The translations under genes were made by a program, and so were the position numbers. Positions 1 to 8,352 of a stretch of DNA of 64,000 nt are shown here, piece by piece; positions within the stretch are counted from its first letter, which is position 1, and every line of letters starts with the position of its first letter. A model generated the notes under the pieces. The model worked only from the letters and a program-made list of their open reading frames with translations. It was not told the DNA's origin and searched no databases. This DNA is from 66-474 sp044464225 (lineage in GTDB: Bacteria; Pseudomonadota; Gammaproteobacteria; Xanthomonadales; Rhodanobacteraceae): the NCBI GenBank assembly GCA_044464225.1, contig JBIQLN010000008.1, positions 1 through 64,000 on the forward strand. The letters run 5' to 3'.

Positions 1-22
1 TCGACCACTCTGCCACCTCTCC
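1..22 (-). tRNA. tRNA-Ser, 5' end only (cut by window edge)
   Basis: The reverse complement of the first 22 bases reads as a tRNA-Ser 5' end: acceptor strand GGAGAGG, then TG and the D-arm GCAGAGTGGTC. The rest, including the anticodon, lies outside the window, so the isoacceptor is unknown. It differs from the tRNA-Ser(GGA) at 8353 (GCAGAGTGG against TCCGAGCGG) and is a separate gene. Confidence 0.8.
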
Positions 23-222
23 AAAACTGTAGCGCCGGATTCATGGCAGCTTCTGCCGGCGCATTGTTCGCTCACCGGGGCAGGGAGCGAGCCGGACATG
101 GTAATTGCGCGGCCGCATGGCTGACAACCATGACGCGCCTTCCGGCGCCCATTGTGCCAACCGGGCTTGAGCCGGAAGCCGCGTTGCCGTAGCGTGCCCG
201 GCAGGGTCTCGGAGGAATCGCC

Positions 223-1884
223 ATGCGCAAGCCGTTGCGGGTCGTCGTCCTCGTACTGGGGTTCGTGTCGTGGGTACCGGTCGGGGCGCAGGATGCCGGC
301 GCGCCGCCGCCGTCGGCCGCTGCATCGGCGACGGTGTACGCAAGCATTGCCGATCTGCAGCAGCAAATGGCCGGCGGCAGGCTGGATTCGCAGCAACTCG
401 TCCACGATTTCGTGCAGCGCATTGGGACGCTCGACCAAGCCGGCCCGCGGGTGAATGCGGTGCTGCAGTTGAATCCGGACGCATCGGGCATTGCTGCCCG
501 GCGCGATCGAGAGCGCAGGACGGGAAACCACGGCGCGCTGTGGGGAATTCCGGTTCTGCTGAAAGCCAACATCGACACCGGCGACAGCATGCCGACCACT
601 GCCGGATCACTGGCGTTGCTGGGCGCGCCCGCGCCGCGTGACGCGACCGTGGCGGCGAAGTTGCGGCAGGCCGGCGCCGTGATCCTCGGCAAGGCCAACT
701 TGAGCGAGTGGGCGAATTTCCGCTCGACCCGCGCGACCAGCGGCTGGAGTGGGCGCGGAGGTCTGACCCGCAATCCGTATGTGCTGGATCGCAGCGCCTG
801 CGGGTCGAGTTCCGGCTCGGCCGCAGCGGTCGCGGCAGGGTTCGCGACGGTCGCGATCGGCACCGAAACGAACGGTTCGGTCATTTGCCCTTCGGCTGCG
901 AGTGGCGTGGTCGGCATCAAGCCGACCGTCGGTCTCGTCAGCCGGGCGGGCATCATCCCGATCAGCGCGACCCAGGACACTGCGGGCCCGATCGCGCGCG
1001 ACGTGCGCGATGCCGCGATCGTGCTTTCGGCCATCGCCGGCAGTGATCCCCGCGACCCGGCGACCCGGGATGCGGACGAACACGCGACGGACTACACGAA
1101 ATTCCTGGATGCCCAGGCATTGAAGGGCAAGCGCATCGGCGTGGTGCGCGAGCTGGCCGGCAACGACCCGGGCGTGGACCACCTGCTCGACCATGCGATT
1201 GCGGTATTGCGCGCAAGGGGGGCCATCGTGGTGGACCAGGTGGAGATTCCGCACGTGAACGATTATGGCCGAGCGGAGACGACGGTGTTGCTGTACGAAT
1301 TCAAGGAGGGCATCAACGCCTACCTCGCCACACGCACCGGCCTGAAGGTGCATTCGTTGGCGGACCTGATCGCCTTCGACAAGGCGCACGCCGCCGAGGA
1401 AATGCCGTGGTTCGATCAGGAACTGTTCGTCAAGGCGGAAGCAAAGGGCCCGATGACCGACCATGCGTACCAGGATGCGCTGGCGAAACTCAGGAAGCTG
1501 GCCGGGCCCGAGGGCATCGACGCCGCGATGGATGCGAAACATCTGGACGCGTTGCTCGCACCCGCACAGGATCCGGCCTGGCGCATCGATCTTGTCACCG
1601 GCGATCCCGGCGGCACCGCCAGCGCCTACGGGCCTGCGGCGGTCGCGGGCTACCCGTCGATCACGGTGCCCGCGGGCTTCGTGCATGGGCTGCCGGTCGG
1701 CATGTTGTTCTTCGGTCGCAGATGGAGCGAGCCGACATTGATCGGGATGGCCTACGCGTTCGAACAAGCCACCCACGCGCGGCGCAATCCCCGCTTCCTG
1801 GCGACGCTGCCGGCGCCGGCGGGCATTGATCCCCACACCCAGAAATCCAGCGCTTCGGCACAGCCGGCGAAATCAATCCACTGA
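223..1884 (+). CDS. Secreted amidase (amidase signature family)
   Basis: 553 aa. The product hydrolyses an amide bond; the substrate cannot be told from sequence. An N-terminal signal peptide (hydrophobic residues 6-20, likely cut after VGAQ) points to the periplasm. The Ser-cisSer-Lys triad of the family is present: Lys114 in LLKANIDTG, the GSSSGS loop near 194-199 (cis-Ser) and Ser219 in TETNGSVICPSA. This is a stand-alone, GatA-like but exported enzyme; no gatB or gatC is nearby. The ATG at 223 follows a good Shine-Dalgarno sequence (GGAGG, 211-215). The gene stands alone and converges on the DJ-1 family gene, whose stop is only 10 bp away. Confidence 0.9.
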   Translation: MRKPLRVVVLVLGFVSWVPVGAQDAGAPPPSAAASATVYASIADLQQQMAGGRLDSQQLVHDFVQRIGTLDQAGPRVNAVLQLNPDASGIAARRDRERRTGNHGALWGIPVLLKANIDTGDSMPTTAGSLALLGAPAPRDATVAAKLRQAGAVILGKANLSEWANFRSTRATSGWSGRGGLTRNPYVLDRSACGSSSGSAAAVAAGFATVAIGTETNGSVICPSAASGVVGIKPTVGLVSRAGIIPISATQDTAGPIARDVRDAAIVLSAIAGSDPRDPATRDADEHATDYTKFLDAQALKGKRIGVVRELAGNDPGVDHLLDHAIAVLRARGAIVVDQVEIPHVNDYGRAETTVLLYEFKEGINAYLATRTGLKVHSLADLIAFDKAHAAEEMPWFDQELFVKAEAKGPMTDHAYQDALAKLRKLAGPEGIDAAMDAKHLDALLAPAQDPAWRIDLVTGDPGGTASAYGPAAVAGYPSITVPAGFVHGLPVGMLFFGRRWSEPTLIGMAYAFEQATHARRNPRFLATLPAPAGIDPHTQKSSASAQPAKSIH

Positions 1885-1893
1885 TGGGACAAG

Positions 1894-2583
1894 CTAAGTG
1901 GGGCGCTGTTGCAATTGCGCCAGCACCGCCTTGGCGCTGGCCAGGGACGAAGCCGGGTTCTGGCCGGTGATCAGATTGCCGGACGTGACCACGTGCGCCT
2001 GCCAGTCGGCGGCCTTGGAATAGGTGCCACCCGCTTCCTTCATGGCTGCCTCGACCAGGAACGGCACCGCTTCGGCGAGCCCGGCGGCGCGTTCTTCGGA
2101 ATCGGAAAATCCGGTCACCGCCTTGCCGCGCACCAGTGGCAACCCGAAGGGTCCGCGCGCGTTGCGTAGCGCGGCAACGCCGTGGCACACCGCGGCCACC
2201 GGTTTGCCGGCCGCATACATCGTTTCGATCAGGTGCAGCGAATCGGCGTTCTCGACGAGATCCCAGAGGGGTCCGTGTCCACCGGTGTAGAACACCGCAT
2301 CGAAAGCGTCGGGGTCGATGTCCGCCAGCTTGTGCGTGGTGGCGAGCGCCTGCATCGCGGTCGCATCCGCCCGGAACCGCCGGGTGGCGTCGGTTTGCTT
2401 GTCCGGCTGTTCGCTGCTTGGGTCGATCGGTGCATGGCCGCCGGCGGGCGAGGCCAGCGTCACTTTCGCGCCGGCATCTTTGAATACGTAGTACGGCGTG
2501 GCAAGTTCCTCCAGCCACAACCCGGTTTGCCTGCCGGTTTCGCCGAGCTGGCCGTGCGAGGTCAGCACCATGAGGATGTTCAT
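1894..2583 (-). CDS. Type 1 glutamine amidotransferase-like protein (DJ-1/PfpI, Hsp31-like)
   Basis: About 229 aa. Belongs to the DJ-1/PfpI superfamily, closest in layout to the HchA/Hsp31-like glyoxalase III or deglycase group. The nucleophile elbow AAVCHGVAALR carries Cys133-His134, and an acidic residue in GLWLEELATP near residue 25 is the usual partner. The YTGGHG motif (about 99-104) is also present. Methylglyoxal detoxification is the likely role by family; the substrate is not proven. The ATG at 2583 has GGAG upstream; an in-frame TTG at 2598 would add five residues and is less likely. It diverges from the DUF6165 gene. Confidence 0.85.
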   Translation of the reverse strand: MNILMVLTSHGQLGETGRQTGLWLEELATPYYVFKDAGAKVTLASPAGGHAPIDPSSEQPDKQTDATRRFRADATAMQALATTHKLADIDPDAFDAVFYTGGHGPLWDLVENADSLHLIETMYAAGKPVAAVCHGVAALRNARGPFGLPLVRGKAVTGFSDSEERAAGLAEAVPFLVEAAMKEAGGTYSKAADWQAHVVTSGNLITGQNPASSLASAKAVLAQLQQRPT

Positions 2584-2721
2584 TCGGGGACTCCACAACT
2601 CGTGTGCCGCGTTCCGGCACCAGGTTGCACTTTGGGGAAATGATCGCCAGTTGCAAGGAAAGGATGTGTGAAGGCCGTGTTGTTGTTACGCTGGGCGTAA
2701 TCTTTCCGCACCAACCCCGAC

Positions 2722-3120
2722 ATGAGCCTGATCTCCGCACCCGTTTCCTTCGGCGAACTGATCGACAAGATCACCATCCTCGAAATCAAGTCCGAGCGCA
2801 TGGCCGACGCGGCCAAACTGGCCAACGTGCGCGACGAACTGGAGTTGTTGAACGCGTTGTGGAAGGGCGATCCCGCATCCGCCACCGACATTTCCGCCGA
2901 ACGCGCCGAGCTGAAACGCATCAACGAGGCCTTGTGGGAAATCGAGGACGAAATCCGCCTGAAGGAGCGCGACCAGGCGTTCGATGCACGCTTCATCGAA
3001 CTTGCCCGCGCGGTGTACCACACCAACGACAAGCGTGCGGCGGTGAAGCGCGCGATCAACCAGAAGCTTGGCTCGAGGCTGGTGGAAGAGAAGTCGTACC
3101 AGGACTACGGCGCGACCTGA
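2722..3120 (+). CDS. DUF6165 family protein
   Basis: 132 aa, highly charged and mostly helical, with no signal peptide or membrane segment. The N-terminus MSLISAPVSFGELIDKIT and the FIELARAVYHTNDKRAAVK stretch fit the DUF6165 family, whose function is unknown and which is often found beside surface-polysaccharide genes. Here it converges on a GT9 glycosyltransferase, with 16 bp of coding overlap (3105-3120), and Kdo kinase lies beyond, so a link to LPS synthesis is possible but inferred from position only. Confidence 0.75.
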   Translation: MSLISAPVSFGELIDKITILEIKSERMADAAKLANVRDELELLNALWKGDPASATDISAERAELKRINEALWEIEDEIRLKERDQAFDARFIELARAVYHTNDKRAAVKRAINQKLGSRLVEEKSYQDYGAT

Positions 3121-4151
3121 AGCGCGGCTTCCAGCTTTCCGACCGCGTCATCGACGGTCACGAGATCCATCACCCCCGGGTATTCGATCTTGGTGCCCCA
3201 GGGGATTTCCGCGGCCGGCTTGTGCAGGAACTTGCGCGCGGCATCGTCATAGCGGTCCACGCACCAGCGGCGATCCGAGTACGGACCGGACCGCGCCGGG
3301 TTGCTGGCGGCGTGCAAACCCAGCACGCGCGCCCCGACCGCGTTCGCCATGTGCATGGGACCGGAGTCGGGGGTCAGCACGACGGCGGCACGCTGGTACA
3401 GCGCCAAGGCTCTTTTCAGGGTGTCCTTGCCGATCAGGTCCAGCGGCTTCGTGCGCATGCGTGACGCGATGGCATCGCCCAGCGCGCGTTCGGCCGATGA
3501 CGCCCCCCCGGTCAGCACGACCCGCATCCGCAAGCCCTGCGCCGCGTGCTCGGCGACCGCTGCGTAGCGCTCCGCGCGCCAGTTGCGCAGGGCATGGCTG
3601 GAGGCAGCGCTGATGACGAGCGCCGGCTGCCCGTCGCCGGGCCATTGCGCGGCGGCCCACTCCCGCGCTTCGTCGGGGATCGGGATGTCCCAGTGCACGC
3701 GCGTCTGTTTCAGGCCGAGAGGCTCGACGAAACTGCCGATCGCGTCCAGCACGTGTTCGCCGGTGCGGGCCGGGATGCGGTCGTGCACGAACAGGCCGTG
3801 CAGGTCCTTGCTGCGCGCGCGGTCGTAGCCGATGCGGCGGTCGGCGCGCACGGCAAGGCTCAGGAGATTGCTGCGCAGCGCCACCTGCATGTGCAGCAGC
3901 GCGCCGAAGCGGCGCCCCGCGAGCTCTCGGCGCACGGCACGATAGCCCGCGATACCGGCGGCCTTGTCGAAAGTCACGAATTCGACGCCGGCGAGATCGC
4001 CGACCAATTTGCGTTCGAGCTTGCCGATGATCCAGGTGAGGCGCGTGGACGGCCACGCGGTTTGCAGCGTCCGCACCAGCGGCACCACGTGGGTGACGTC
4101 GCCGAGTGCGGAGGTTCGCAACAGGCACAGCGATGGCAGGGTTTCGGACAT
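3105..4151 (-). CDS. Glycosyltransferase family 9 (ADP-heptose:LPS heptosyltransferase-like)
   Basis: 348 aa. The GT9 fold is shown by the N-terminal LCLLRTSALGDVTHVVPL, where the family has its early loop, and by the C-terminal nucleotide-sugar site VLTPDSGPMHMANAVG. These enzymes transfer heptose or a related sugar to LPS core at the cytoplasmic face of the inner membrane; the exact acceptor cannot be assigned. The reading frame runs further upstream to 4241, but the ATG at 4151 starts the conserved domain. The divergent kdkA start lies 21 bp away, so the two genes must share a very compact promoter region. Confidence 0.88.
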   Translation of the reverse strand: MSETLPSLCLLRTSALGDVTHVVPLVRTLQTAWPSTRLTWIIGKLERKLVGDLAGVEFVTFDKAAGIAGYRAVRRELAGRRFGALLHMQVALRSNLLSLAVRADRRIGYDRARSKDLHGLFVHDRIPARTGEHVLDAIGSFVEPLGLKQTRVHWDIPIPDEAREWAAAQWPGDGQPALVISAASSHALRNWRAERYAAVAEHAAQGLRMRVVLTGGASSAERALGDAIASRMRTKPLDLIGKDTLKRALALYQRAAVVLTPDSGPMHMANAVGARVLGLHAASNPARSGPYSDRRWCVDRYDDAARKFLHKPAAEIPWGTKIEYPGVMDLVTVDDAVGKLEAALQVAP

Positions 4152-4172
4152 CGTGCTTGCTAGACTTGGGAC

Positions 4173-4943
4173 GTGAACAACACGACACGGCCAGACACCG
4201 AAAGCCGCGCGGTGGACCCGCGCATTGTCGCATCCGGCCACGACGCGATGGTGTTCGATGCGAATTTGCCGGAGGCGCCGACTGCGGAATGGTTCGACCC
4301 TTCATGGTGGCAGGCACGTGGACGCATGCGGCCCCTCGAAGGCGGACGCGGTGGCGTTGCGTTCCTGGACACGCCGGTGGGTGCGTGCGTCCTGCGCCAC
4401 TACCACCGGGGCGGCTGGATGGCGCCACTGATGGGCGATCGCTACGTGTGGAACGGACGGGCGCGCAGCCGCGGGTTCGCCGAATTCGAACTGCTTGCGG
4501 CGCTTGGCCGGCGGGGTTTGCCGGTACCGCGCCCGGTCGCGGCGCGTTTCCAGCGGCGCGGCCCGTATTACCGGGCCGACCTGATCACCCGGGCGATCGA
4601 AAGCGCGTCGACGCTGACGCAGGCCGTGCGCGGCGGGTGGCTCGATGCTGCCCTGGCCGAGCGGGTCGGGGCGCTGGTCGCCCGCTTCCATGCGGCCGGC
4701 GTGGATCACGCCGATCTCAACGCGCACAATATCCTGCTCGCCCGCGAGCAACTCTGGCTGATCGATTTCGATCGCGGCGAGATCCGCGCGACCGGCACCG
4801 CATGGAAGCTTGCGAACCTTGCCCGGCTCAAGCGCTCGCTGTTGAAGGTTGGCGCGTGCGATCATGATGAAGCCGCGCTGGATCGCCAGATCTGGACGCC
4901 CCTGATGCGCGGTTACGAACGAGTCCTCGGGAGCGCTGCATGA
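4173..4943 (+). CDS. kdkA: 3-deoxy-D-manno-octulosonic acid (Kdo) kinase
   Basis: 256 aa. Phosphorylates the 4-OH of the Kdo residue in the LPS inner core using ATP, at the cytoplasmic side. Kinase-like motifs are clear: the catalytic loop HADLNAHN (about 179-186) and the metal-binding IDFDRGE (about 197-203). The RHYHRGG region near 75-81 is typical of the family. Start is GTG at 4173. The stop overlaps the next ATG by 4 bp (ATGA), so it is translationally coupled to the MBL-fold gene. The GT9 gene on the other strand supports an LPS-core locus. Confidence 0.9.
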   Translation: MNNTTRPDTESRAVDPRIVASGHDAMVFDANLPEAPTAEWFDPSWWQARGRMRPLEGGRGGVAFLDTPVGACVLRHYHRGGWMAPLMGDRYVWNGRARSRGFAEFELLAALGRRGLPVPRPVAARFQRRGPYYRADLITRAIESASTLTQAVRGGWLDAALAERVGALVARFHAAGVDHADLNAHNILLAREQLWLIDFDRGEIRATGTAWKLANLARLKRSLLKVGACDHDEAALDRQIWTPLMRGYERVLGSAA

Positions 4944-5743
4944 GCAAGAAGAAGGATCGGGCCACCGCTCCGGAACACGCCGCGTCGGTCTGGTCCCTCC
5001 ACGTGCTGGGCACCGGCGCGGCAAATGCCGTGGCGCTCGGTTCGTCCGCGGCGGTGCTGGAGCGCGACGGGAAGCCGATGCTGTTGATCGATTGCGGCCC
5101 GGGCACGCTCGAACATTTCCTGCGTTGCTACGACACGCTGCCATCCGCCGTGTTCATCACCCACGGCCACATGGATCACGTGGCGGGCCTGGAGCGCCTG
5201 TTCCACGAATCGTGGTTCGATCCCGCGCGACGGGGCGAAACCAAAATGTTCGTGCACGCGAACCTGCTGCCGGTGCTGCAGGCGCGCGTCGCGGACTATC
5301 CGAGCGCCGTCGCCGAGGGCGGCGCCAACTTCTGGGAAGGTTTCCGCCTGATTCCGTTCTCGCGCGGGTTCTGGCTCGACGGCTACTGGTTCGACGTGTT
5401 CGCGACGCGACATCACGTGCCCGGCACTTCGTACGGGGTGGCGCTGCGGGGTTGCTTCGCGTGGACCGGGGATACACGGCCGATTCCGGAAGTGCTGAAC
5501 GCGATGGCCGATGTCCACACACTGGTCGCGCATGATTGCTCGCTGGTGGGCAATCCCTCGCACACCGGCGTCGAGGACCTCGAACGCGAGTATCCCGGGG
5601 GTTTGCGCGCGCAGCTTCTGCTCTATCACTACGGCAGCGAAGCCGACGCGCAAGCGTTGCGCCGCCGTGGCTTCAAGGTCGCCGAGCCGGACGGCCGCTA
5701 CCCGTTGCACGCACCACATCCGACGCGTGCGGAGGCCGGATGA
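4940..5743 (+). CDS. MBL-fold metallo-hydrolase
   Basis: 267 aa. The zinc-binding motif THGHMDH (residues 74-80) and the downstream metal ligands, with TGDT near 180 and AHDCS after it, identify the metallo-beta-lactamase fold, of the RNase Z/phosphodiesterase-like type rather than a beta-lactamase. There is no signal peptide, so it is cytoplasmic. The substrate is unknown. It overlaps kdkA by 4 bp upstream and moaA by 4 bp downstream, bridging the LPS and molybdopterin genes in one run; its role in either pathway is not evident. Confidence 0.8.
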   Translation: MSKKKDRATAPEHAASVWSLHVLGTGAANAVALGSSAAVLERDGKPMLLIDCGPGTLEHFLRCYDTLPSAVFITHGHMDHVAGLERLFHESWFDPARRGETKMFVHANLLPVLQARVADYPSAVAEGGANFWEGFRLIPFSRGFWLDGYWFDVFATRHHVPGTSYGVALRGCFAWTGDTRPIPEVLNAMADVHTLVAHDCSLVGNPSHTGVEDLEREYPGGLRAQLLLYHYGSEADAQALRRRGFKVAEPDGRYPLHAPHPTRAEAG

Positions 5744-6789
5744 TGAAACCGGAAGCGCCACGCGCATTGCAGGCTTCGGCCGCACCGCCGGACGCGCTCG
5801 GCCGCGCATTGGCGGACCTGCGTATTTCGGTGATCGACCGCTGCAACTTCCGTTGCCCGTATTGCATGCCGGAAGAAGCGTACCCCGCCAGCCACGCGTT
5901 CCTGCGTGCCCGCGAGCGCCTGGACTTCGATGAAATCGAACGCATCGCCCGCGTATTCGTCTCGCTGGGCGTGCGCAGGCTGCGCCTGACCGGCGGCGAA
6001 CCGCTGCTGCGTCGCGACGTGCCCCTGCTGGTGGCACGTCTCGCCGCCATCGAGGGCGTCGAGGATCTGGCCCTCACCACCAATGGCGCGCTGTTGCCGC
6101 GTTACGCCCAGGCGTTGCGGGACGCGGGCTTGCGCCGACTCACGCTCAGCATGGACAGCGTCGACGCCGAGGTATTCCGGCGCATGTCCGGCGGTCGTGG
6201 CGAACTGGCCCAGGTCGAGGCCGCCATCGCCGCAGCGGAAGCGGCCGGGTTCGTGCGACTGAAGATCAATTGCGTGGTGATGCGTGGCGTCAACGACGAC
6301 GGCGTGCTGGACCTGGTTGCGCGTTTTCGCGGCACCGGGCACGTGCTGCGCTTCATCGAGTACATGGACGTCGGGACGATCAATGGCTGGCACGGCGACC
6401 GGGTGGTGCCGGGCGCCGAACTCGCGCGCCGCATCGATGCACGCTGGCTCCTTGAGCCTTTGCCGCGCGACGTAGCTTCCACCTCGCGACGCTGGCGATT
6501 CCGCGACGGCGCGGGCGAGGTGGGGTTCATCAATTCGGTCACCGAACCGTTCTGCGGCGGCTGCACGCGGGCACGGCTGTCGGCCGACGGCAGACTGTAT
6601 ACGTGCCTGTTCGCCCGCGCCGGCCACGATCTTCGTGGGCTGCTGCGTGCGGGCGGCTCGGACGCGGCGCTGCGCGCGACTGTCGCCGGCATCTGGAGCC
6701 ATCGCGGCGACCGTTACAGCGAACGTCGCGCGGAACTGCGCCAAGCGGGCGTGCTGGAGCACGTCGAAATGTTCGCGATCGGAGGGTGA
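5740..6789 (+). CDS. moaA: GTP 3',8-cyclase MoaA (molybdenum cofactor synthesis)
   Basis: 349 aa radical-SAM enzyme that, with MoaC, converts GTP to cyclic pyranopterin monophosphate. The N-terminal [4Fe-4S] motif is CNFRCPYC (Cys35, 39, 42), followed by TGGEPLL for SAM binding. The C-terminal second cluster is in CGGCTRARLSADGRLYTC. The protein ends in Gly-Gly, needed in the family for activity. Two in-frame ATGs lie side by side (5740 and 5743); GGAGG at 5731-5735 fits either. The first overlaps the upstream stop as ATGA. moaB is absent. Confidence 0.95.
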   Translation: MMKPEAPRALQASAAPPDALGRALADLRISVIDRCNFRCPYCMPEEAYPASHAFLRARERLDFDEIERIARVFVSLGVRRLRLTGGEPLLRRDVPLLVARLAAIEGVEDLALTTNGALLPRYAQALRDAGLRRLTLSMDSVDAEVFRRMSGGRGELAQVEAAIAAAEAAGFVRLKINCVVMRGVNDDGVLDLVARFRGTGHVLRFIEYMDVGTINGWHGDRVVPGAELARRIDARWLLEPLPRDVASTSRRWRFRDGAGEVGFINSVTEPFCGGCTRARLSADGRLYTCLFARAGHDLRGLLRAGGSDAALRATVAGIWSHRGDRYSERRAELRQAGVLEHVEMFAIGG

Positions 6790-6914
6790 GCCGATGCGTT
6801 CACGCGATGCGTTGAAGCGCAGCGCGTGCATCGGCGAACGCCCGAGGCAGGACGCCGAGGGCCGGGTTGCCTGGCGAGCGCTGGACGCGCGAGCCTGCGA
6901 CAGTTGCAGCAGGC
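6790..6914 (+). promoter_or_regulatory. Structured moaA-moaC intergenic leader
   Basis: The 146-bp gap between moaA and moaC holds two strong secondary structures. GCCGATGC (6790-6797) pairs with GCATCGGC (6828-6835), with an inner ACGCG/CGCGT stem. Further down, GCCTGC (from 6893) can pair with GCAGGC (to 6914), while an earlier TTGCCTG can pair with CAGGCAA, so two exclusive folds are possible just before the moaC start. The leader may be a control element, but it does not visibly match the known Moco riboswitch. Confidence 0.4.
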
Positions 6915-6935
6915 AAAGCGGAAGCTGATTTTTGT

Positions 6936-7457
6936 ATGGGAAAAAAGAATCCGAAGCTGAGTCATCTCGACGCATCCAATCGCCCGCGCATGGTGGACGT
7001 AGGTGGAAAAGCCGTAACCGCGCGAGCCGCGGTTGCGGAAGCCTTGGTGCGTTTCCCGAAGGACGTCGCGGACGTCTTGCGCGATGGCGGGATGCGCAGC
7101 AGGAAGGGGCCCGTGATCGACACCGCGATCGTGGCCGGCACCATGGCGGCCAAGCGCACGCACGAAATGATTCCGTTCTGCCATCCGCTCGCAATCGAAC
7201 GCTGCCGGGTCGAAGCGGATTTCGTGTCGGACACCGAACTCGCCATCCGTTGCGAAGTCGCGATCACGCACAGGACCGGGGTCGAGATGGAAGCGCTGAC
7301 GGGGGCCAGTATCGCGGCGCTGACTGTCTATGACATGTGCAAGGCGTTGTCCCACGAAATCGTGATCGAGCGCGTACGGCTGCTGGCGAAATCCGGCGGC
7401 AAGCGCAAAGTGAAGGCCGGGAAAGCCACGTCGCGCAAAAAGTCGAGGGCACGATGA
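6936..7457 (+). CDS. moaC: Cyclic pyranopterin monophosphate synthase MoaC
   Basis: 173 aa. Completes formation of cPMP from the MoaA product. Family hallmarks are present: MVDVGGKAVTARAA near the N-terminus and the nearly invariant active-site stretch around KRTHEMIPFCHPL, then THRTGVEMEALTGAS. The C-terminus has a Lys/Arg-rich tail (KRKVKAGKATSRKKS) not needed by the family. An upstream in-frame extension is possible, but the ATG at 6936 starts the conserved protein. It overlaps moaD by 4 bp. Confidence 0.95.
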   Translation: MGKKNPKLSHLDASNRPRMVDVGGKAVTARAAVAEALVRFPKDVADVLRDGGMRSRKGPVIDTAIVAGTMAAKRTHEMIPFCHPLAIERCRVEADFVSDTELAIRCEVAITHRTGVEMEALTGASIAALTVYDMCKALSHEIVIERVRLLAKSGGKRKVKAGKATSRKKSRAR

Positions 7458-7693
7458 ATTACCGGTTGCTGTATTTCGCGTCCTTGTGCGATGCGGCGGG
7501 CCGGGCCGAGGAACAGGTTGCAAGCGACGCGCGCGACGTGACAGCCCTGTATGCCGAACTGGCGGCTCGGCACGGGTTCACGTTCACGCCGGACCGCTTG
7601 CGCGTGGCGGTCAACGGCGCCTTCACCGACTGGAACCATCGACTCGCCGACAATGACGAAGTCGTATTCCTGCCGCCGGTTTCCGGAGGCTGA
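7454..7693 (+). CDS. moaD: Molybdopterin synthase small subunit (sulfur carrier) MoaD
   Basis: 79 aa ubiquitin-like protein. Its C-terminal Gly-Gly (FLPPVSGG) is adenylated and thiocarboxylated, and donates sulfur to precursor Z within the MoaD2-MoaE2 complex. Length and C-terminus are typical. It starts inside the moaC stop (ATGA), and moaE begins one base after its stop, so the synthase subunits are co-translated. Confidence 0.92.
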   Translation: MNYRLLYFASLCDAAGRAEEQVASDARDVTALYAELAARHGFTFTPDRLRVAVNGAFTDWNHRLADNDEVVFLPPVSGG

Positions 7694-7694
7694 C

Positions 7695-8117
7695 ATGTTC
7701 GCGATCGGCGAGGCGCCCATCGATGTCGCACGCCTGCACCAGGGGCTGGAAGCGGACGGCGCGGGCGCGGTCGTGTGCTTCGAGGGGCGTGTGCGCAACT
7801 ACAACGACGGCCGCGCGGTGAACGGACTGTCGTACCAGGCCTACATCGAACTGGCCGAAGCCGAGGGGCGGCGGATCGTCGAGGAAGCGCGCGGCCGGTT
7901 CAAGGTCGAGCGCGTCTCCTGCGTGCATCGCGTCGGCGATCTCGCGCTTGGCGACGTCGCGGTGTGGGCCGGCGTGTCGGCGGGCCATCGCGCGGCGGCG
8001 TTCGACGCCTGCCGCTACGTGATCGACGAGGTCAAGGCGCGCGTGCCGATCTGGAAGCGCGAGCATTACGTCGAGGGTACGTCGGAGTGGTTGCACCCCG
8101 ATTCCGCGCCGAAATGA
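7695..8117 (+). CDS. moaE: Molybdopterin synthase catalytic subunit MoaE
   Basis: 140 aa. Binds the MoaD C-terminus and converts cPMP to molybdopterin. Characteristic motifs are FEGRVRNYNDG (about 34-44), HRVGDLALGD and the catalytic-lysine region KARVPIWKREHY near 115-126. It is the last gene of the moaA-C-D-E run. Its stop codon (8115-8117) directly abuts the predicted promoter of the tRNA-Ser region. Confidence 0.94.
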   Translation: MFAIGEAPIDVARLHQGLEADGAGAVVCFEGRVRNYNDGRAVNGLSYQAYIELAEAEGRRIVEEARGRFKVERVSCVHRVGDLALGDVAVWAGVSAGHRAAAFDACRYVIDEVKARVPIWKREHYVEGTSEWLHPDSAPK

Positions 8118-8146
8118 TTGCCCCAAGGCAGCGACGCCGGTATCCT
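8118..8146 (+). promoter_or_regulatory. Predicted sigma-70 promoter of the tRNA-Ser unit
   Basis: TTGCCC (8118-8123) and TATCCT (8141-8146) are separated by exactly 17 bp, placing a start of transcription near 8153, about 11 nt before the first tRNA-like sequence. It begins right after the moaE stop. No comparable promoter is seen immediately before the intact tRNA at 8353, so the truncated copy and the real tRNA are probably in one transcript. Confidence 0.5.
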
Positions 8147-8163
8147 GCTCCGTTCACTTTCTC

Positions 8164-8238
8164 AGAGAGGTGTCCGAGCGGTCGAAGGAGCACGCCTGGA
8201 AAGTGTGTAAGCGGCTAAACCCCGCTTCGCGGGTTCGA
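8164..8238 (+). pseudogene. Truncated tRNA-Ser copy (5' portion up to the T-loop)
   Basis: 74 bases (8165-8238) are identical to the intact tRNA-Ser(GGA) at 8354-8427: acceptor 5' strand, D-arm, anticodon arm with GGA, variable arm and the first half of the T-arm (GGGTTCGA). The identity stops abruptly in the T-loop, where the hairpin element R1 begins. The 3' T-stem and acceptor strands are missing here, so it cannot mature into a tRNA. The first base is A instead of G. Confidence 0.85.
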
Positions 8239-8320
8239 CAAATTCGTCTGGAACGAATTTGGACGACCGAAGGTCGGCCCCGAGCGCAGCGAGGGGTGAG
8301 CATCAGGGATGATGCGAACA
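8239..8320 (+). repeat. Structured repeat R1 (four hairpins) at a tRNA-Ser T-loop
   Basis: An 82-bp element lies between GGGTTCGA on its left and ATCCCGCC on its right, i.e. at the T-loop junction of tRNA-Ser. It forms four consecutive hairpins: AAATTCGT/ACGAATTT; CGACC-GAA-GGTCG; CCCCGAGCGCAGCGAGGGG, whose stem holds paired GA mismatches; and GCATCA-GGGA-TGATGC. A second copy is at 8499-8581. No protein of conserved type is encoded. Confidence 0.75.
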
Positions 8321-8352
8321 ATCCCGCCTGTGGGCGGGTGGGAACAATTCGT

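Noticed and set aside
72..1034. Long minus-strand frames opposite the amidase gene
   Set aside because: They are Arg/Ala/Pro-rich shadows of the amidase with no conserved domain, as expected in GC-rich DNA.
6790..6935. Moco riboswitch
   Set aside because: The element is downstream, not upstream, of moaA, and no clear match to the known motif could be recognised by eye.
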